Shown: positions 35,290 to 46,890, numbered from the stretch's first letter. The stretch: 64,000 nt of DNA from Fragilaria crotonensis (GCA_022925895.1 JAKSYS010000149.1:1-64000); one strand, 5' to 3'. Translations and numbers: made by a program. Notes: generated by a model not told the origin, from the letters alone.

Positions 35290-35412
35290 AGATAGTGTGC
35301 TTCGCCGTAGTCATATCGGTACGCGTCCATCATATTTTTCGCCTAGAGCTATGCCTCGCCGACGTTGGATCGCTCTGGCAATTGCATCCAACAGAACCAT
35401 GAATGGTCAAAA
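35290..35412 (-). pseudogene. Decayed duplicate of the Atp11 3' end
   Basis: On minus, the bases near 35405 down to 35300 align with the end of Atp11 (about 34245 down to 34135). Shared words include TTGACC, CATGGT, ATTGCCA, GAGGC and CGTACCGA in the same order and spacing. The sequence CACTTGATCAAGT, just past the Atp11 stop (34024), also recurs as TACTTGATCAAGT at 35258. Reading frame is lost. It lies upstream of Atp11 and just past the FkbM-type gene, so it is probably an old local partial duplication. Confidence 0.5.
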
Positions 35413-35564
35413 CTAGCCTTTTACTATTTTCCTGATGAAAAAAGTAATTCATAACCATGCACATTTTTAATCAAAAACTATCATGCAAACTATCATTACC
35501 CACGTCAACAGGGCTGAACGAGCAAATAGTGTTTGGACGATCATTTGACACTCTGTCGCTCACC

Positions 35565-36383
35565 CTATGCCGTCAAAGCGCCCCCGAACTTGCGATCCGC
35601 CATCGATTTCGTCATGAAGACATCGCTCGGCATGCATTCTGTACGCTGGTGGCGGCACTCCTCCAAAAGGGAAAATGGGGTCACGTACCCGTGGGAAAAC
35701 AAAAGTTGACGAACCGCCTCGTCCTTCTGTGGATTACTGCTGTCCATCTCAACGACGAAAATGTCGATGGGAACACTCCAATCAAAAGTCTCGAGGACCG
35801 TCAGTTCCCCTCCCTCCACATCCAAGTAAAACAAGTCAACATGATCGATCCCATTCTTGTGGAACAATTCCGACAGCGTCATGCACGGAACCTCGATCAA
35901 TGGAGCGGCCCCACCTACAAAACGTTCTTTATGAAAAGCACTCATATCCTGTACAGCACCACCTGTCGCACCACTCTCGGCAGTTTGGAAGGAGATGGAT
36001 TTTCCGGGGCCAATTGCGCCGAAGACGTTGATAGCATCTGGTCGGTTGACAACCATCTTATCATAGTTGTCAGGAAATGCTTCAACCAGAAGGGCTTTCC
36101 AACTGAGAGCATACTGAAAGAACCAAGAGTTACTGAAGGTCTGTCCATCGAGGCCTCCCATCTCAACGACAACTCCACCGCACTTGGGTTCGTTTGCGTA
36201 GATGGTATTGTAGATTATTTCGTCTTCCATGTACTGAGAGAAGAAAGGGATGCTAAGGTCAGCGCTGCACTTCATCGTGACAGTCTTGGGATCAGCATGT
36301 CCAGCTCGTAGAACTTGACCCTCGACGATCAGGGTTGAAAGAAAAACAGATAACGAGCAAAGGCGAAGGAGGAATGCCGGCAT
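35565..36383 (-). CDS. Secreted or ER-targeted FkbM-family methyltransferase
   Basis: The protein has 272 residues from ATG 36383. The N-terminal signal peptide is MPAFLLRLCSLSVFLSTLIVEG. The FkbM (Methyltransf_21) SAM-binding fold shows GGVVVEMGGLDGQTFSNS (motif I, residues about 69-86), KALLVEAFPDNYDKM (acidic end of the second strand) and DLFYLDVEGGELTVLETFD (the LDVEG motif, residues about 182-200). Family members methylate sugar hydroxyls or other O atoms, and eukaryotic members with signal peptides act in the secretory path. The substrate cannot be told here. The frame is intact and of normal family length. It lies upstream of Atp11 on the same strand but separated by about 780 bp, so the two are separate genes. 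Confidence 0.85.
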   Translation of the reverse strand: MPAFLLRLCSLSVFLSTLIVEGQVLRAGHADPKTVTMKCSADLSIPFFSQYMEDEIIYNTIYANEPKCGGVVVEMGGLDGQTFSNSWFFQYALSWKALLVEAFPDNYDKMVVNRPDAINVFGAIGPGKSISFQTAESGATGGAVQDMSAFHKERFVGGAAPLIEVPCMTLSELFHKNGIDHVDLFYLDVEGGELTVLETFDWSVPIDIFVVEMDSSNPQKDEAVRQLLFSHGYVTPFSLLEECRHQRTECMPSDVFMTKSMADRKFGGALTA

Positions 36384-38491
36384 GGTGATGTTTCTCTCGC
36401 TTTTTATGGTTGTGTGCTTTCGATTTATGCTCGAAGCTTTTGTGTGTTCAAGTTAACAACTATATCCATATATTAATACTATTAATTTGTAAGTCGATGT
36501 CCCTGTCGCTGTCATCAATGACCATCATAGTCATAGTCATCTGTGCATTACTGCGTACTCCGAGTAATACACATTACTTGTATCATACCTCAATTGATGA
36601 CTCCAACAGGCATGAGGCATGAGGCATGACGGCATGACGCATGACGCCAATTCGTGTCCCTGCTGTGTAATAGTACCAGCTACTGCAGCATACAGTGTCA
36701 TATGATAAGTGTCCGGATTTAGGGCCCCCAATGTACAGTCCTTATACGTAGTGTTCTACATAAATGCCTCTCATATCCAGGAAATGCCGTTGTACTACCG
36801 GTTGAGTGGTTTCTTTACCGTGGTACCGTGCTACCGTGCTACTCCGAGCTCCGAATACCCTATGTATGCATACTTCCAATATATTACACGTATTACCAAT
36901 ATGAACATATTTTATCATGTTTGTCCAGTGCGACATGTAACATGGCTTGGACTCCTCCAGCAAATCGAAGCTGTGATTAACCATTATTAACCAATGTTTC
37001 ACGATGACTTGGCCTTATCGAAAAGACATGGTCATTCCAGCGCACCGAGGTGCTTCTACTACCGGTAGTGCGATACCCACACCATGTGCCCGAAGACTCA
37101 GATATGGACTTGCAACACGAATGATATGAATGAACAGGTCCGCCGAAGATATTTTATTATGTATTGTACTAGGTCTACTATTAATTAAGAATGAATTTAG
37201 GGCACCATTATATCGAAGGCAAACTTGGTTTTCGAAGCAAGTGACGTAAATGTGACGGATTTGTTGTCTTCTGTAACTGTTTTATAGGATGACGGTTTTT
37301 CCTTTTGGCGGGATGACTGAAACATCGTGCGTGCGAATGGCAACCTTGACTTCTAGACCTTATTTCATTCTATTCGCTCTGCCAGGAGCGTTTGTATGAG
37401 TTTATAACATGTCAAGTGGTGGTGCATCTGAGAAAGCTGCCATTGCTGTGACAAGAGGAAGAAATGGAACAAAATGCAATAAATGCAGCTGAGGTCACCC
37501 TCAGCCAGAGTACAATGAGAACCTGATGTCCAAAAAAATGGTCGAAGTGGAGGCAAGGATTCACCAGCACCCAAGCTATGCCAACCTTCACCACCCTTCC
37601 AACACAAACATGCATGATTGGCAGTCCTAGAAGACTATTTTTCTCCAACTCCAGTGCTTGACGACAAAACAGAATGAATGCATATCCAGAGTAACCAAGC
37701 TAATCACCTAGCAACACATGTTAAACATCTGCGGTACTATCACTGACCCATTTTCACATTGCAACAGAATATCAGTGGAAGGTACTGGTGCATCATTGAC
37801 CCACTTAAAAATCTAGTAAAGGCACTTAGCTACTAAGCTTGTTGCCTAGTACTATCATGTCTGCAGTTCCCCTGCCTTTACTAAGCATTAAATGCATCAT
37901 TGGTTTCATTGTTTTAGTCATGTGGAATCCATGATTCAATACAATTTTTTTCTTTTCTCAGTAGGAACTTTTTGTACAGATTACTTGAAATAGAAACCGT
38001 GTTTTGCGATTGTAATGGTATAACGACTTTGTACTTGCACGTGTACTTTGTTGACGATAAGTTTATACTGGATTGAATATCCAAGATTTAAATGAATGTC
38101 CAAATTCCCACGGAATGCATGCATGATATCATTCTTTTCATGCAAGAATAAAAATATTGTGAACGCAAATTAACGTCGTCAGTGTAGGCAGTACATCAGA
38201 AGGTGGTATATGGTAACTAAATTTTAACATGTTAAGTGTTACCGGATAATGGTGTGCGTCTTTCCTGTTTCAACAATGCACATTGTTAGTGATAACAAAT
38301 ACTTTAACAGCACAATATTTGGTTCCTTTTAACAATATCTGTTACATCTAAAGTTTTGATAACAACATTTATGCTAAGTGCAACAACCATTTTGTTGACC
38401 CTTGTTACTCATGTGTGATGTTAACATACCATTTCTGCTGCTAAGTATGTTATTAAGATACTACATGTGTTGTTGTCTATGTTGCAAAGTA
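36384..38491. other. Intergenic, no gene seen
   Basis: AT-rich DNA. A short degenerate repeat of GGCATGA words lies at 36609-36650 and GTAC/CCGGTA words near 36800-36850. No open frame has support beyond chance. Confidence 0.6.
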
Positions 38492-39028
38492 ACTACAAAA
38501 TGTTGGCCAAAATGCATCTGGTTCCAATCATCCAACTTGGAAATCGAAATCGCGAGAACAGGTCGCCACCAAATTCTGAGGAGACAGTCGCATTCGCTTG
38601 AATGCGGAGTTTACAAGACACTTCCAAATTCCAAGAACGGACATGAGGTCGTCAAGATAGCAAACAAAATGTGTCGGCAAAATGCATCTGGTCCAATCAT
38701 CCAACTTGGAAATCGAAATCGCGAGAACAGGTGGCCACCAAATTCTGAGGAGACAGTCGCATTCGCTTGAATGCGGAGTTTCCAAGACACTTCCAAATTC
38801 CACGAACGGACATGAGGTCGCCAAGATAGCCAACAATATGTGTCGGCAAAAGGCATCTGGTTCCAGTCATCCAACTTGGAAATCGAAATCGCGAGAACAG
38901 GTCGCCACCAAATTCTGAGGAGACAGTCGCATTTGCTTGAATGCGGAGTTTCCAAGACACTTCCGAATTCCAAGAACGGACATGAGGTCGCCAAGATAGC
39001 CAACAAAATGTGTCGGCAAAATGCATGA
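38492..39028. repeat. Tandem array, about 3.1 copies of a 170 bp unit
   Basis: The words AATGCATCTG, CCAACTTGGAAATCG and ACGGACATGAGGTCG recur at spacings of 169-170 bp (starts near 38511, 38681, 38850 and a partial one at 39020). Copies look more than 95 percent identical. The unit is richer in GC than the AT-rich DNA around it and has few stops in several frames on both strands, although 170 is not a multiple of three. No gene is recognised. Confidence 0.9.
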
Positions 39029-41648
39029 AGTAAATCACACAACAGCATACGGACTTCTGCTTGGTGGATTCGCTGTATATTCCTGGGTACTACAATTCAA
39101 CACCTTGCATCACTGCTTCCAATTCAATGCTTCTCCTCTACTCTTGTCATAGATTTTCCATCGCCTTTCATCGCAGCTGTCAGCTGGTAATGATGAAAAC
39201 ATGCTTGCAGTGTAATTGACAGCAGTTTGTTGTACGGCCGGTACTTGGCAATTTCGAATGAAAAGAATAGAGTAATTTTTAAACAATATGGGTGAATACT
39301 GTCATTGCTTATGTTGTTACATAGCCATACATATAATTCAAAGTTTATATTTTATATTGCAAAATGAATAAAGGAATTGCATTGAAATTCTTGATTCATG
39401 GATGTTACATTCCTGTCGCAACAAGACTTGCATTGAGTTTCGTGACCTGTTTTGGTTTGCAATGAGCAATGCATCAAGATGATGCAAATTCTACCATTAC
39501 ACTTCAAAGGAACCCTTAAGAAGATGATACTATATTCAGATCCTTGACATGATGCAGAGGACCCCCCGCCTCTTGTACAATCAGTGTGATTCCGGATGGT
39601 GGGCGCCACTGATGCTGCTGCATTGACGCGTGACATGTAGCACAAGCATTACTAACGTTGACATCCCTGTTGATAGAGATTATGTGAAGAGTGATGAGAA
39701 CAGAACTCAAATGTTTAATTGTGAACAACAAAGTCATCAACAAGGCCAGAAATGCTTATATAACACCAATTATGTCCAACAACACCAGAAATGTTTGGTT
39801 TGTAACCCCCTTGTCAAATGCAGTATCATAATAGTGAAATGTACGCATACCTTAAAACAAAAAAGAGATCTACATGAAAAGCATCATTCAATATAGACAC
39901 CATAATGACATGCTAAACAAAAATGAGATTTAGCAATCATGGTGCATTCCAAATATATTTGGCATCAATAAAACGCACCTTTTTAAACAACTTAATATTT
40001 AAATATCACATGTTGTACCTTTACCAAATTCAATTGACTATTGCTTATAGTTACCAAATATGTTGTGACTTACAATGACAAGATTGAACATGTTGAGTAG
40101 GTAACATACACAAATGTTACATTTGAGTTTTACATTGTGACTTAAAAATAATATATATGATGATAAGAAATGTCACAGTTGCTATGAACAATATTGATAT
40201 GTTTTGAAACAATATACATATCGCTTCTCACAAAAAAGTTAACATATAATGACATAGTTAACATTCTACACCTTCTGATGTATGTTTAAGTTGTGATACT
40301 ATTCTCAAATAAATTGATGAAGGATACCTCGGAATCTTCTTCATGACTTTGCAGGCACAGGTAAAGACGCATCAAACAATGTCAGAAGGCACAACAAGGT
40401 TGTTTCCAATTGATCAAATTTTCAATGCAATTTACAACCTCTCTGGGGCAATTTAGTATTTTTCAGAACAAACCTGATTAACTCTTACAATTCCTTGTCT
40501 TGTACTACTTCTGCTAATGCCGACAACTCATCATGGTATGTCAATCATAAATATAATCACCAATGCAATCTGGAGACAGAGTTCCACCATCTTTTTTTCC
40601 TTGCATACTCAGTTCGAGTAGTGCCTTTTCTGATTCTATCTGCTCAATTGATGTCAAACATATGGGCCTTGAAGGCTTTGCCCTTCTGGTGAGCTCCACA
40701 TATTGTGCGGCAATTATGCCCTCCACATTCTTGGTGTACTAGTAGCCAGAGCCTGGTTTGGATTTCTCAGCATTGGCGTTGTTGATGCTGGAAAAGAGCA
40801 TTTGGAGCTATGTTGCAGCCATGGCAAAGGACAGTTGCTTTGTGTATAGGATTGTAGTATTGTAGATTTACAAATACACGTAGTACGCTCTACGCTCTGC
40901 AATGAAGTACAATACTCCGCGTATGGTGTGAGAATCAGCCATTCTACTGTGAAACACCAAAAGTGTCTAGTGACCATATAAAAGACGAACTTGTCATACT
41001 CCGAGTACGAGTCAAAGGCAATCGTGCAGTTCGTGCGAAATTAGATAGGGATCGGGCAATACTTAGAATCGAGTTTCTCATTGTTCCTTCGATAACCTCA
41101 CAGTAGCACAGTAGACCGATGTAATCGGACAACAGTGCAGCGAAGGATTCAATCTTGTGGACTATTATGAACAGATCCAAAGGCCAGCTGCTCCTACTAT
41201 GTCATACTAGTTTTAGTACTTGCATCATAGCCTGGTACAGCAAATAGTGTGTTTTACCTGGTACTGTACTTGTATCTCTTACAAGTACAGTAGTCTATGT
41301 CTACTGGTAAGCGGGTGTCACGAACCACGACCCCTGTTGTTCGCCACCACCATGTCCAGGAAGAAACACCGTCGAATGGTTTGGATTCAAGAGCTCATGC
41401 TGATATCAATCCTGGACTGGAGGATAGAAGAGTGTTGGGTGCTATTGTGCGGTCAAGTCAGAAAGGTGTAAACTTTATACATATTTATTATGTACGACAT
41501 AGTTTGGATAGTGCAGTTGACATCGCGCATGGCGCCTAGGAATGAACTGTTCAAGTGAAACAGTGTTGTCACAAATAGAACAAACAACGGACGAACAGCA
41601 AGAGATGCAGCCACCGTTGCGCAAAGACTGCAGTGAGGATTGTTTGCC
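39029..41648. other. Long AT-rich intergenic stretch, no gene seen
   Basis: Over 2.6 kb without a credible frame; strongly AT-rich at 39700-40350. GTAC-centred words are found near 41215-41295. No RNA gene is recognised. Confidence 0.6.
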
Positions 41649-43004
41649 TTAGACCGGTATGGAGTCAACATGATGAATATCTACTCCAGTGAGCATCGCA
41701 GGGTCGCCCTTCTGAAGATCTTCTGAGGCTAAATCGACGTCCTTGAGAAAGAGAGCCAATTCAGTTGTATCCACGTCTCCAATGTCCATTTCTATTGGAT
41801 CTTCGGCTTTTTGGTACTGGAGAGTATCTAATGATGCTGCTGATGCATCAAGTTCTCCTTGATTGTATGCGACAATATCACATGGAATGGAACTTGTCAC
41901 TACATCAAGCTCATGGAGCTGGTTCATTTCGCTGCTTCTAACAGTTGGGAGTGGTATTGGTGTATTTTGAAAACAATCTCCCGATTCCATGAACGTCATT
42001 TCATAAAAGTTAGGCTCGTCATGTGGGTTGCTTGACGTTCGAACTCCAGTCCCTTTCACCCGCGTCCTATGCATCTTTGCTGTCAAGTCAGGACGACCAC
42101 GCAAAAAGAATTCGTTGTAGTAGCCCCCTCGGTCCGAGCTTTGCCCAGTGAGGCGGCAGAAACCGTAAAGGTTGAGTTGTCTTTGGAAAGACGAAATTTT
42201 TGATTGGCGGAAGAACTTCGGCATCACTTGTTCGACGAAGCTCTTCGAGTCGTACACCGAAAAGGCTCTCCCGTGCGGAAGCCATGAGACAATACTGGAA
42301 AATCCCTGGTCTTCCGCTGAATCCAGCATATTGTACAAGACAAGTGGGAACGGTGTGACAACTCCACCTTTGGCGGACAAGGCATTGACGTTACCGGCCG
42401 TGAAGATTGGGTATTCCTCCCTATCTTCAGAGTGGTCGTGATAATTGTGATGCACGAAGTGCCGCCTATGATGCTTGGCGGTCCAGCCAGGGTCAGCGGG
42501 GGTTGGCTTGCCCCGCGCCGACCTTCGGCGTGTATAGCTCTTGCGACAACATACCACGTCGTTGCTCTCATCACCCTCGTTAGGGTTGTACTCGTCGTCG
42601 CTGGGAGTGTCATCTTGTTCCGCAGAGTAGGGATACAAATAGAGTGGATCGTCCTCCGCGGACGAATTATATTCCCCAAAGTGCATGAACTTTGACGCAG
42701 TTGAAGTTGGACTTGATACGCAGTAGTTTGCGTATGACTTCACCTGCTCGGGGCGTATCTGCCTATTTCTCAAAGTGATTTGCAGCTCGGGTGTCCGATT
42801 GCTCTCCATGGGAATGAGATCGTTTCGTATGCCTCCCATGTTAGTAGTTGGTTTTGTGAGGCCGCTTGTGGTAGCGCACATTTTATGATTCCACCAGCTG
42901 TTTGGCGAAAAATTGAGTTGAATTGTGTTGTTGCTCTGTTCAGTGTAAATGTTCTTCGGTCTTCTTGTTGGCTGAAATGTGAGCTGTTCCTGTCGTGTTC
43001 CCAT
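41649..43004 (-). CDS. HSF-type (heat shock factor) transcription regulator, diatom style
   Basis: The protein is 451 residues from ATG 43004. The N-terminal 180 residues are polar and low in complexity, with an acidic patch (EDDPLYLYPYSAEQDD) and a basic one (CCRKSYTRRRSARGK). A His-rich motif HHNYHDH comes just before the DNA-binding domain (residues about 215-330): GGVVTPFPLVLYNMLD, IVSWLPHGRAFSVYD, FFRQSKISSFQRQLNLYGF (recognition helix region) and GGYYNEFFLRGRPDL. A conserved RVKGTGVR follows. The C-terminal part is acidic and could be an activation region. HSF genes are strongly expanded in diatoms, and many members do not serve the heat response, so the target set is unknown. It resembles the protein at 51528-52460 in the same flanking motifs. 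Confidence 0.9.
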   Translation of the reverse strand: MGTRQEQLTFQPTRRPKNIYTEQSNNTIQLNFSPNSWWNHKMCATTSGLTKPTTNMGGIRNDLIPMESNRTPELQITLRNRQIRPEQVKSYANYCVSSPTSTASKFMHFGEYNSSAEDDPLYLYPYSAEQDDTPSDDEYNPNEGDESNDVVCCRKSYTRRRSARGKPTPADPGWTAKHHRRHFVHHNYHDHSEDREEYPIFTAGNVNALSAKGGVVTPFPLVLYNMLDSAEDQGFSSIVSWLPHGRAFSVYDSKSFVEQVMPKFFRQSKISSFQRQLNLYGFCRLTGQSSDRGGYYNEFFLRGRPDLTAKMHRTRVKGTGVRTSSNPHDEPNFYEMTFMESGDCFQNTPIPLPTVRSSEMNQLHELDVVTSSIPCDIVAYNQGELDASAASLDTLQYQKAEDPIEMDIGDVDTTELALFLKDVDLASEDLQKGDPAMLTGVDIHHVDSIPV

Positions 43005-43983
43005 ATCGCCACAAGGCTACTTTCTACGCGCTGTAAAAGGTATCTTGCATTCTCAAACGAAGAATCGCTCTACGGACAAATGTTGGTTCATGTCGTGAAC
43101 ATTGCTTCGCATTTGCTACCTCCCAAGCGGGTGGTTTGGACGTCGATGATGGTCGCCAGATTGTCTCCTTGTATCAACTTGGCGTAATTTCGAGACCATT
43201 AGTGTTGAGTGCCGCTTGATCAGGCATCTCGTTTTTGTCCTGGAATTCAAACGAGTTCGAGGAAGGCAGCACATCATGAGGTGAGACATGTGACACATCA
43301 ACATTTAACTGCAAATTGCAGTGAACACCACAAAGCATTCAAGCGATTCCTACTACGAGGTAGTACGACATATTCAACTCTTGTACAACCACTGTCCTAC
43401 TGAGACTTACTCCGAGTACAGCAGGTGCCAATGGCCACATACCCTGTTACCGTATACTCCGGTACGAATGATAGTGCTTGCTGAGGGAGTCGCTTACGAG
43501 ACTGTGGCGGACTGTCGTCGGCTGGCCTTGATTCACACTTGAAGGAACCACAATGCCGTATCGTCGAGCTCGAGTTTCGACAATTCCAGAACCCACTTCG
43601 TATGCCCCGTCGAGGTTCGCTTTTCAATGGTCATGGCCGAACCATGTGACTGAGAGTGTTCAGAATCATTGCTGAATCGTACTTGGTGACCATGCCAACC
43701 AGTAGTTGTGTGACATCAGCTCGAAAGAGACGGACGATGTCGAACAATTGGCTTTGTTGAGGTCGTCGTTTGACACTCTACACAAAAGTGTACACGTCCG
43801 GCTAGACCATGAATGCCGCGGGAGGCTTGTAAGGGTAAGCGTGTATCCCTTCATGTTCGGTAAGTCTGCGCTTGCGAGTTGCTACCTATCCTGTTAATGA
43901 GTTATGACCCACCGCTAATTGCTGTCAAAACCTAAGTTGGTCATAGCAATTCTATTGCTTTTAGAGCCCACGAAAAAACCAAC
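43005..43983. other. Intergenic between the first HSF gene and the RCC1 gene
   Basis: No gene seen. It includes TACTCCGAGTAC and GTAGTACGAC words at 43370-43460. It must hold the HSF promoter, since both flanking genes are on minus. Confidence 0.5.
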
Positions 43984-45948
43984 CTATTTGCTACTGCTGC
44001 CGAAGGCTGCACTGAAAACCCGTCCGATGGAAGACCTCGAGGACGGCTCTCCCGTCTTCTTCTTCTCGGAACTGCTGGTTAGTTTTTGCATGAACTTGGA
44101 CATGCTTGACGTCCTGGGTTTCTTTTGAGACAAAGGCGTGTCTGGGGCGATCATTTGACCCCGCGGCGGCGAACGTGTGGTATTTGACTCTGGTGACATT
44201 GCAAGAGGACTAGACACGTCCGCAGCTGACTTGGAATCAGGAGTGAAATTCAAATTCGTTGCAAAAGACATGGCATCCGTTGCCGTAGTGACGGCATCTG
44301 TCTCACCCGAGTATGAAGATAACTCATCATCTTCATTTCTTAACGGTACAACCATCGATAAACGGCGCGCTTGTTGGACTTCGTGTAAAGTGCGTCCAAT
44401 CGTCGGGATTTGGTCAGGGTCGCGGACCTTGCCGTACACAAGCAGATGACTAGGACCACCTGCCAGCAATTCAATGTCCAGGTCACTGAGAGCATCCACC
44501 CTTTTTGGTAACAAGACGTTGTGACGCGAATCAAAAGATTTGGCCTCAAGAGTCCGACTCTTGATTTGAGCTATTGTCGTCGCATTTGACACAGCTTCCA
44601 TGACTGGCAATTCAGAAGAATGGGGCAAGCCCAGAGTGCCAGGGTCGTTATAGCCCCATGCATAGACATGGCCTGAGGACGAAACTGCAAGACTGTAGCA
44701 ACCGACTGCGTGAATGCTTGTGACCTTGGGCACATTGGCAAGCATGTGAGAAGCGAACTGCCCCTGTTCTTTGGAAGCCACTTTGGAAGCGTCCATCGAC
44801 CCCGTTGCCGCCGATTGATCTAATGACCAGCGTCTGACTGATTCTGATCTCACAGATGCATCTAGAGTGGCAGCACTTTCTGTCGCTTGTGCAGTGTCCA
44901 TTTCTTCATCGGGTGGCTGGCTAACAATACCATGTGACGAAGCGTCTGCTAGTTGTTGTCCCGCGACAATAGCGACAAAATCAAGATCCCCGACCAATTT
45001 GGGGCGCGGAATGATGGAAAAAGCTCCGCCCATTCCCAACTGTCCTTCAGGACCAAGACCCCACGAAAAAACTCTCCCACCGCCCGTCAAGGCTAGTGAA
45101 TGCGAATCTCCGGCAGCCACGCTGACAATCACGACGCGTTGCAGTGCTTCCAGTAGGCGAGGAGTCGGTACAGTTGTCCGCCGAGAGGAATGGCCACATC
45201 CTACGCTGGAACCCCAGGTGAAGACACGGCCAGTGTCTTTTTCGAGTGCGACATTGTGTCCCTTGCCACAGGCAATTTGACAATAATGACCTTCGACGAC
45301 TTCAGGAAACACAATAGTCGACGGAGCTTGAAACCCACATTGATTTCTTCGATTCGAACCCCACGTATACAGTCGGCCATCCTGTAACAGTGCTGCTCCG
45401 TGCCAGGCACCGCATTCAATGGAAATGATTGGCGACCCACCGGTGGCTTGCGGCATCAAATGTGCGATAATTTGCGGCTTTTCCAACAAACTGACATTGG
45501 GACCGTGTCCGAGCTGTCCAAAGTGGCCAGCGCCCCAAGACGCCACCACACCGTGTTCGCTTCTTGCCAAGCAAAAGTGCCGACCTCCGGCAAGCTGAAC
45601 GATCCTTTGATTGAAATAAACTCGTTGAGGTTTCTCTCGTAATAAACCGTGTAACATGCCAACTTGGAGAATCTTTCCCGATTTCGTGAGAATTAGCGAC
45701 GAAGTAGTAGTACAGCAGAGTTGATGGACATCAAAACCGTCCAAATATTCGCGAGCAGGTACGTTATCGAGTGAGACTTCAGTGGAGCCACCCAATGCGT
45801 GGAAATAATTCGAACCGAAACCAATCAATCGATGCTGAGGTTGTCTAGGATGGCGACCGCGACCGGCACTGCCACTGCGATTACCATTCTGAATTTGAAC
45901 ATTTTTTCTGTTATCGCTGCTGCTTTGACTTGTCATGTTCGTAGCCAT
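43984..45948 (-). CDS. RCC1-repeat (beta-propeller) protein
   Basis: The first ATG is at 45948 (MATNMTSQSSSDNRK); the frame is open above that only through a GTG. This gives 654 residues. RCC1 blades are seen as WGAGHFGQLGHG, WGSNRRNQCGF, WGSSVGCGHSS, WGLGPEGQLGMGG and WGYNDPGTLGLP, between residues about 130 and 450. An acidic, Ala/Ser-rich insert of about 80 residues (PPDEEMDTAQATES) splits the propeller between blades. The C-terminal 150 residues are Ser/Thr/Pro-rich and end GRVFSAAFGSSSK. RCC1 folds act as guanine exchange factors or as binding platforms; no partner domain is present here, so the exact role is open. The gene is a single exon on minus, between an HSF gene and a pogo-like transposon. 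Confidence 0.88.
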   Translation of the reverse strand: MATNMTSQSSSDNRKNVQIQNGNRSGSAGRGRHPRQPQHRLIGFGSNYFHALGGSTEVSLDNVPAREYLDGFDVHQLCCTTTSSLILTKSGKILQVGMLHGLLREKPQRVYFNQRIVQLAGGRHFCLARSEHGVVASWGAGHFGQLGHGPNVSLLEKPQIIAHLMPQATGGSPIISIECGAWHGAALLQDGRLYTWGSNRRNQCGFQAPSTIVFPEVVEGHYCQIACGKGHNVALEKDTGRVFTWGSSVGCGHSSRRTTVPTPRLLEALQRVVIVSVAAGDSHSLALTGGGRVFSWGLGPEGQLGMGGAFSIIPRPKLVGDLDFVAIVAGQQLADASSHGIVSQPPDEEMDTAQATESAATLDASVRSESVRRWSLDQSAATGSMDASKVASKEQGQFASHMLANVPKVTSIHAVGCYSLAVSSSGHVYAWGYNDPGTLGLPHSSELPVMEAVSNATTIAQIKSRTLEAKSFDSRHNVLLPKRVDALSDLDIELLAGGPSHLLVYGKVRDPDQIPTIGRTLHEVQQARRLSMVVPLRNEDDELSSYSGETDAVTTATDAMSFATNLNFTPDSKSAADVSSPLAMSPESNTTRSPPRGQMIAPDTPLSQKKPRTSSMSKFMQKLTSSSEKKKTGEPSSRSSIGRVFSAAFGSSSK

Positions 45949-46860
45949 GTGAGTTTGAACGTTGGAACGCAAACAGTAATACTCGGAAGTACAGAGTATC
46001 GGGAGCACACGACTCGTGCCAAGCGTAGTGCTACGGCTGATGCTGCTCTTCCGACCACAACCAGTACTACCGCCCAGCCCTGCCTACCAGCGTGTCGATC
46101 CTGCGACTCAATCGTTGTATCGTTGTACCACCAACGTGTTGATGCTGGCTGAAGGCCTTGCTCTAGCAAGTAATAGCACTTGTCTGATGCAAGAGCCGTC
46201 AGTCTTGGCGGGTCGCCTGCGATGAGTGTGCATGAGTCAACCTGGATTTTGGCATTTTTTACGATACGATGGGTAGTGTCGTCCGTAAAATGGAATGCTG
46301 CATACTCATACATGTATATATGATTTCCGTTCAGTGTACAGTGTACAGTAACATATACTCGAAGTACTCCAGTAGTCCAGTATTGCAGTACCATGTTTTG
46401 GTATGCGGACTACAAGAAACATACGGACACCCGAACACGCACTTTCGGTCCATATCATACGATCACTGGGAGGTGCGCCAACCAACAAGAAATATACATG
46501 TACATAGCGCTATCTTCGCTCAGGTTAACAACAATCATTTGTCTGACCTGCGTTCAGGATAAATCCCAGAAAACGCGGGCGTGTTAAAAAACATATATGA
46601 TAAAACACAACCGTATTTTTGATTTGTTGCCACAACAGATTACCAGGTATGAGTACTCTATCAAGTTTCGCATACTACCGGTACATTGTAGTACATGTAA
46701 AAAACATACGTAGTACCTGGTACCAAATTCCGGAGATTGTCAAGGTACATACAAGTACAAAGCGCAGGGTTGGTGATGCTACCAGTACTAGGTACTAGTA
46801 CTGGACCTCCAGTTACCAGTTAACAACAGGTAAAATTAAAAAAGAGAATGAAGTAATTTC
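45949..46860. other. Intergenic between the RCC1 gene and the pogo-like element
   Basis: No gene seen. It is dense in GTAC words (GTACTAGGTACTAGTACTGG near 46785). The RCC1 promoter is expected near 45950-46100. Confidence 0.5.
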
Positions 46861-46862
46861 TA

Positions 46863-46890
46863 CCGTAAATTGCGCCCATTAAGAGATGGG
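46863..46890 (+). repeat. Left terminal inverted repeat of the pogo-like element
   Basis: CCGTAAATTGCGCCCATTAA followed by GAGATG, preceded by TA. It matches the complement of 49821-49848. Confidence 0.9.

Noticed and set aside
37365-37648. Small minus-strand genes of about 80 codons
   Set aside because: Two overlapping frames with no recognised domain in AT-rich DNA; no support.
38492-39028. CRISPR array
   Set aside because: The 170 bp units follow each other directly with no unique spacers, and the setting is eukaryotic.
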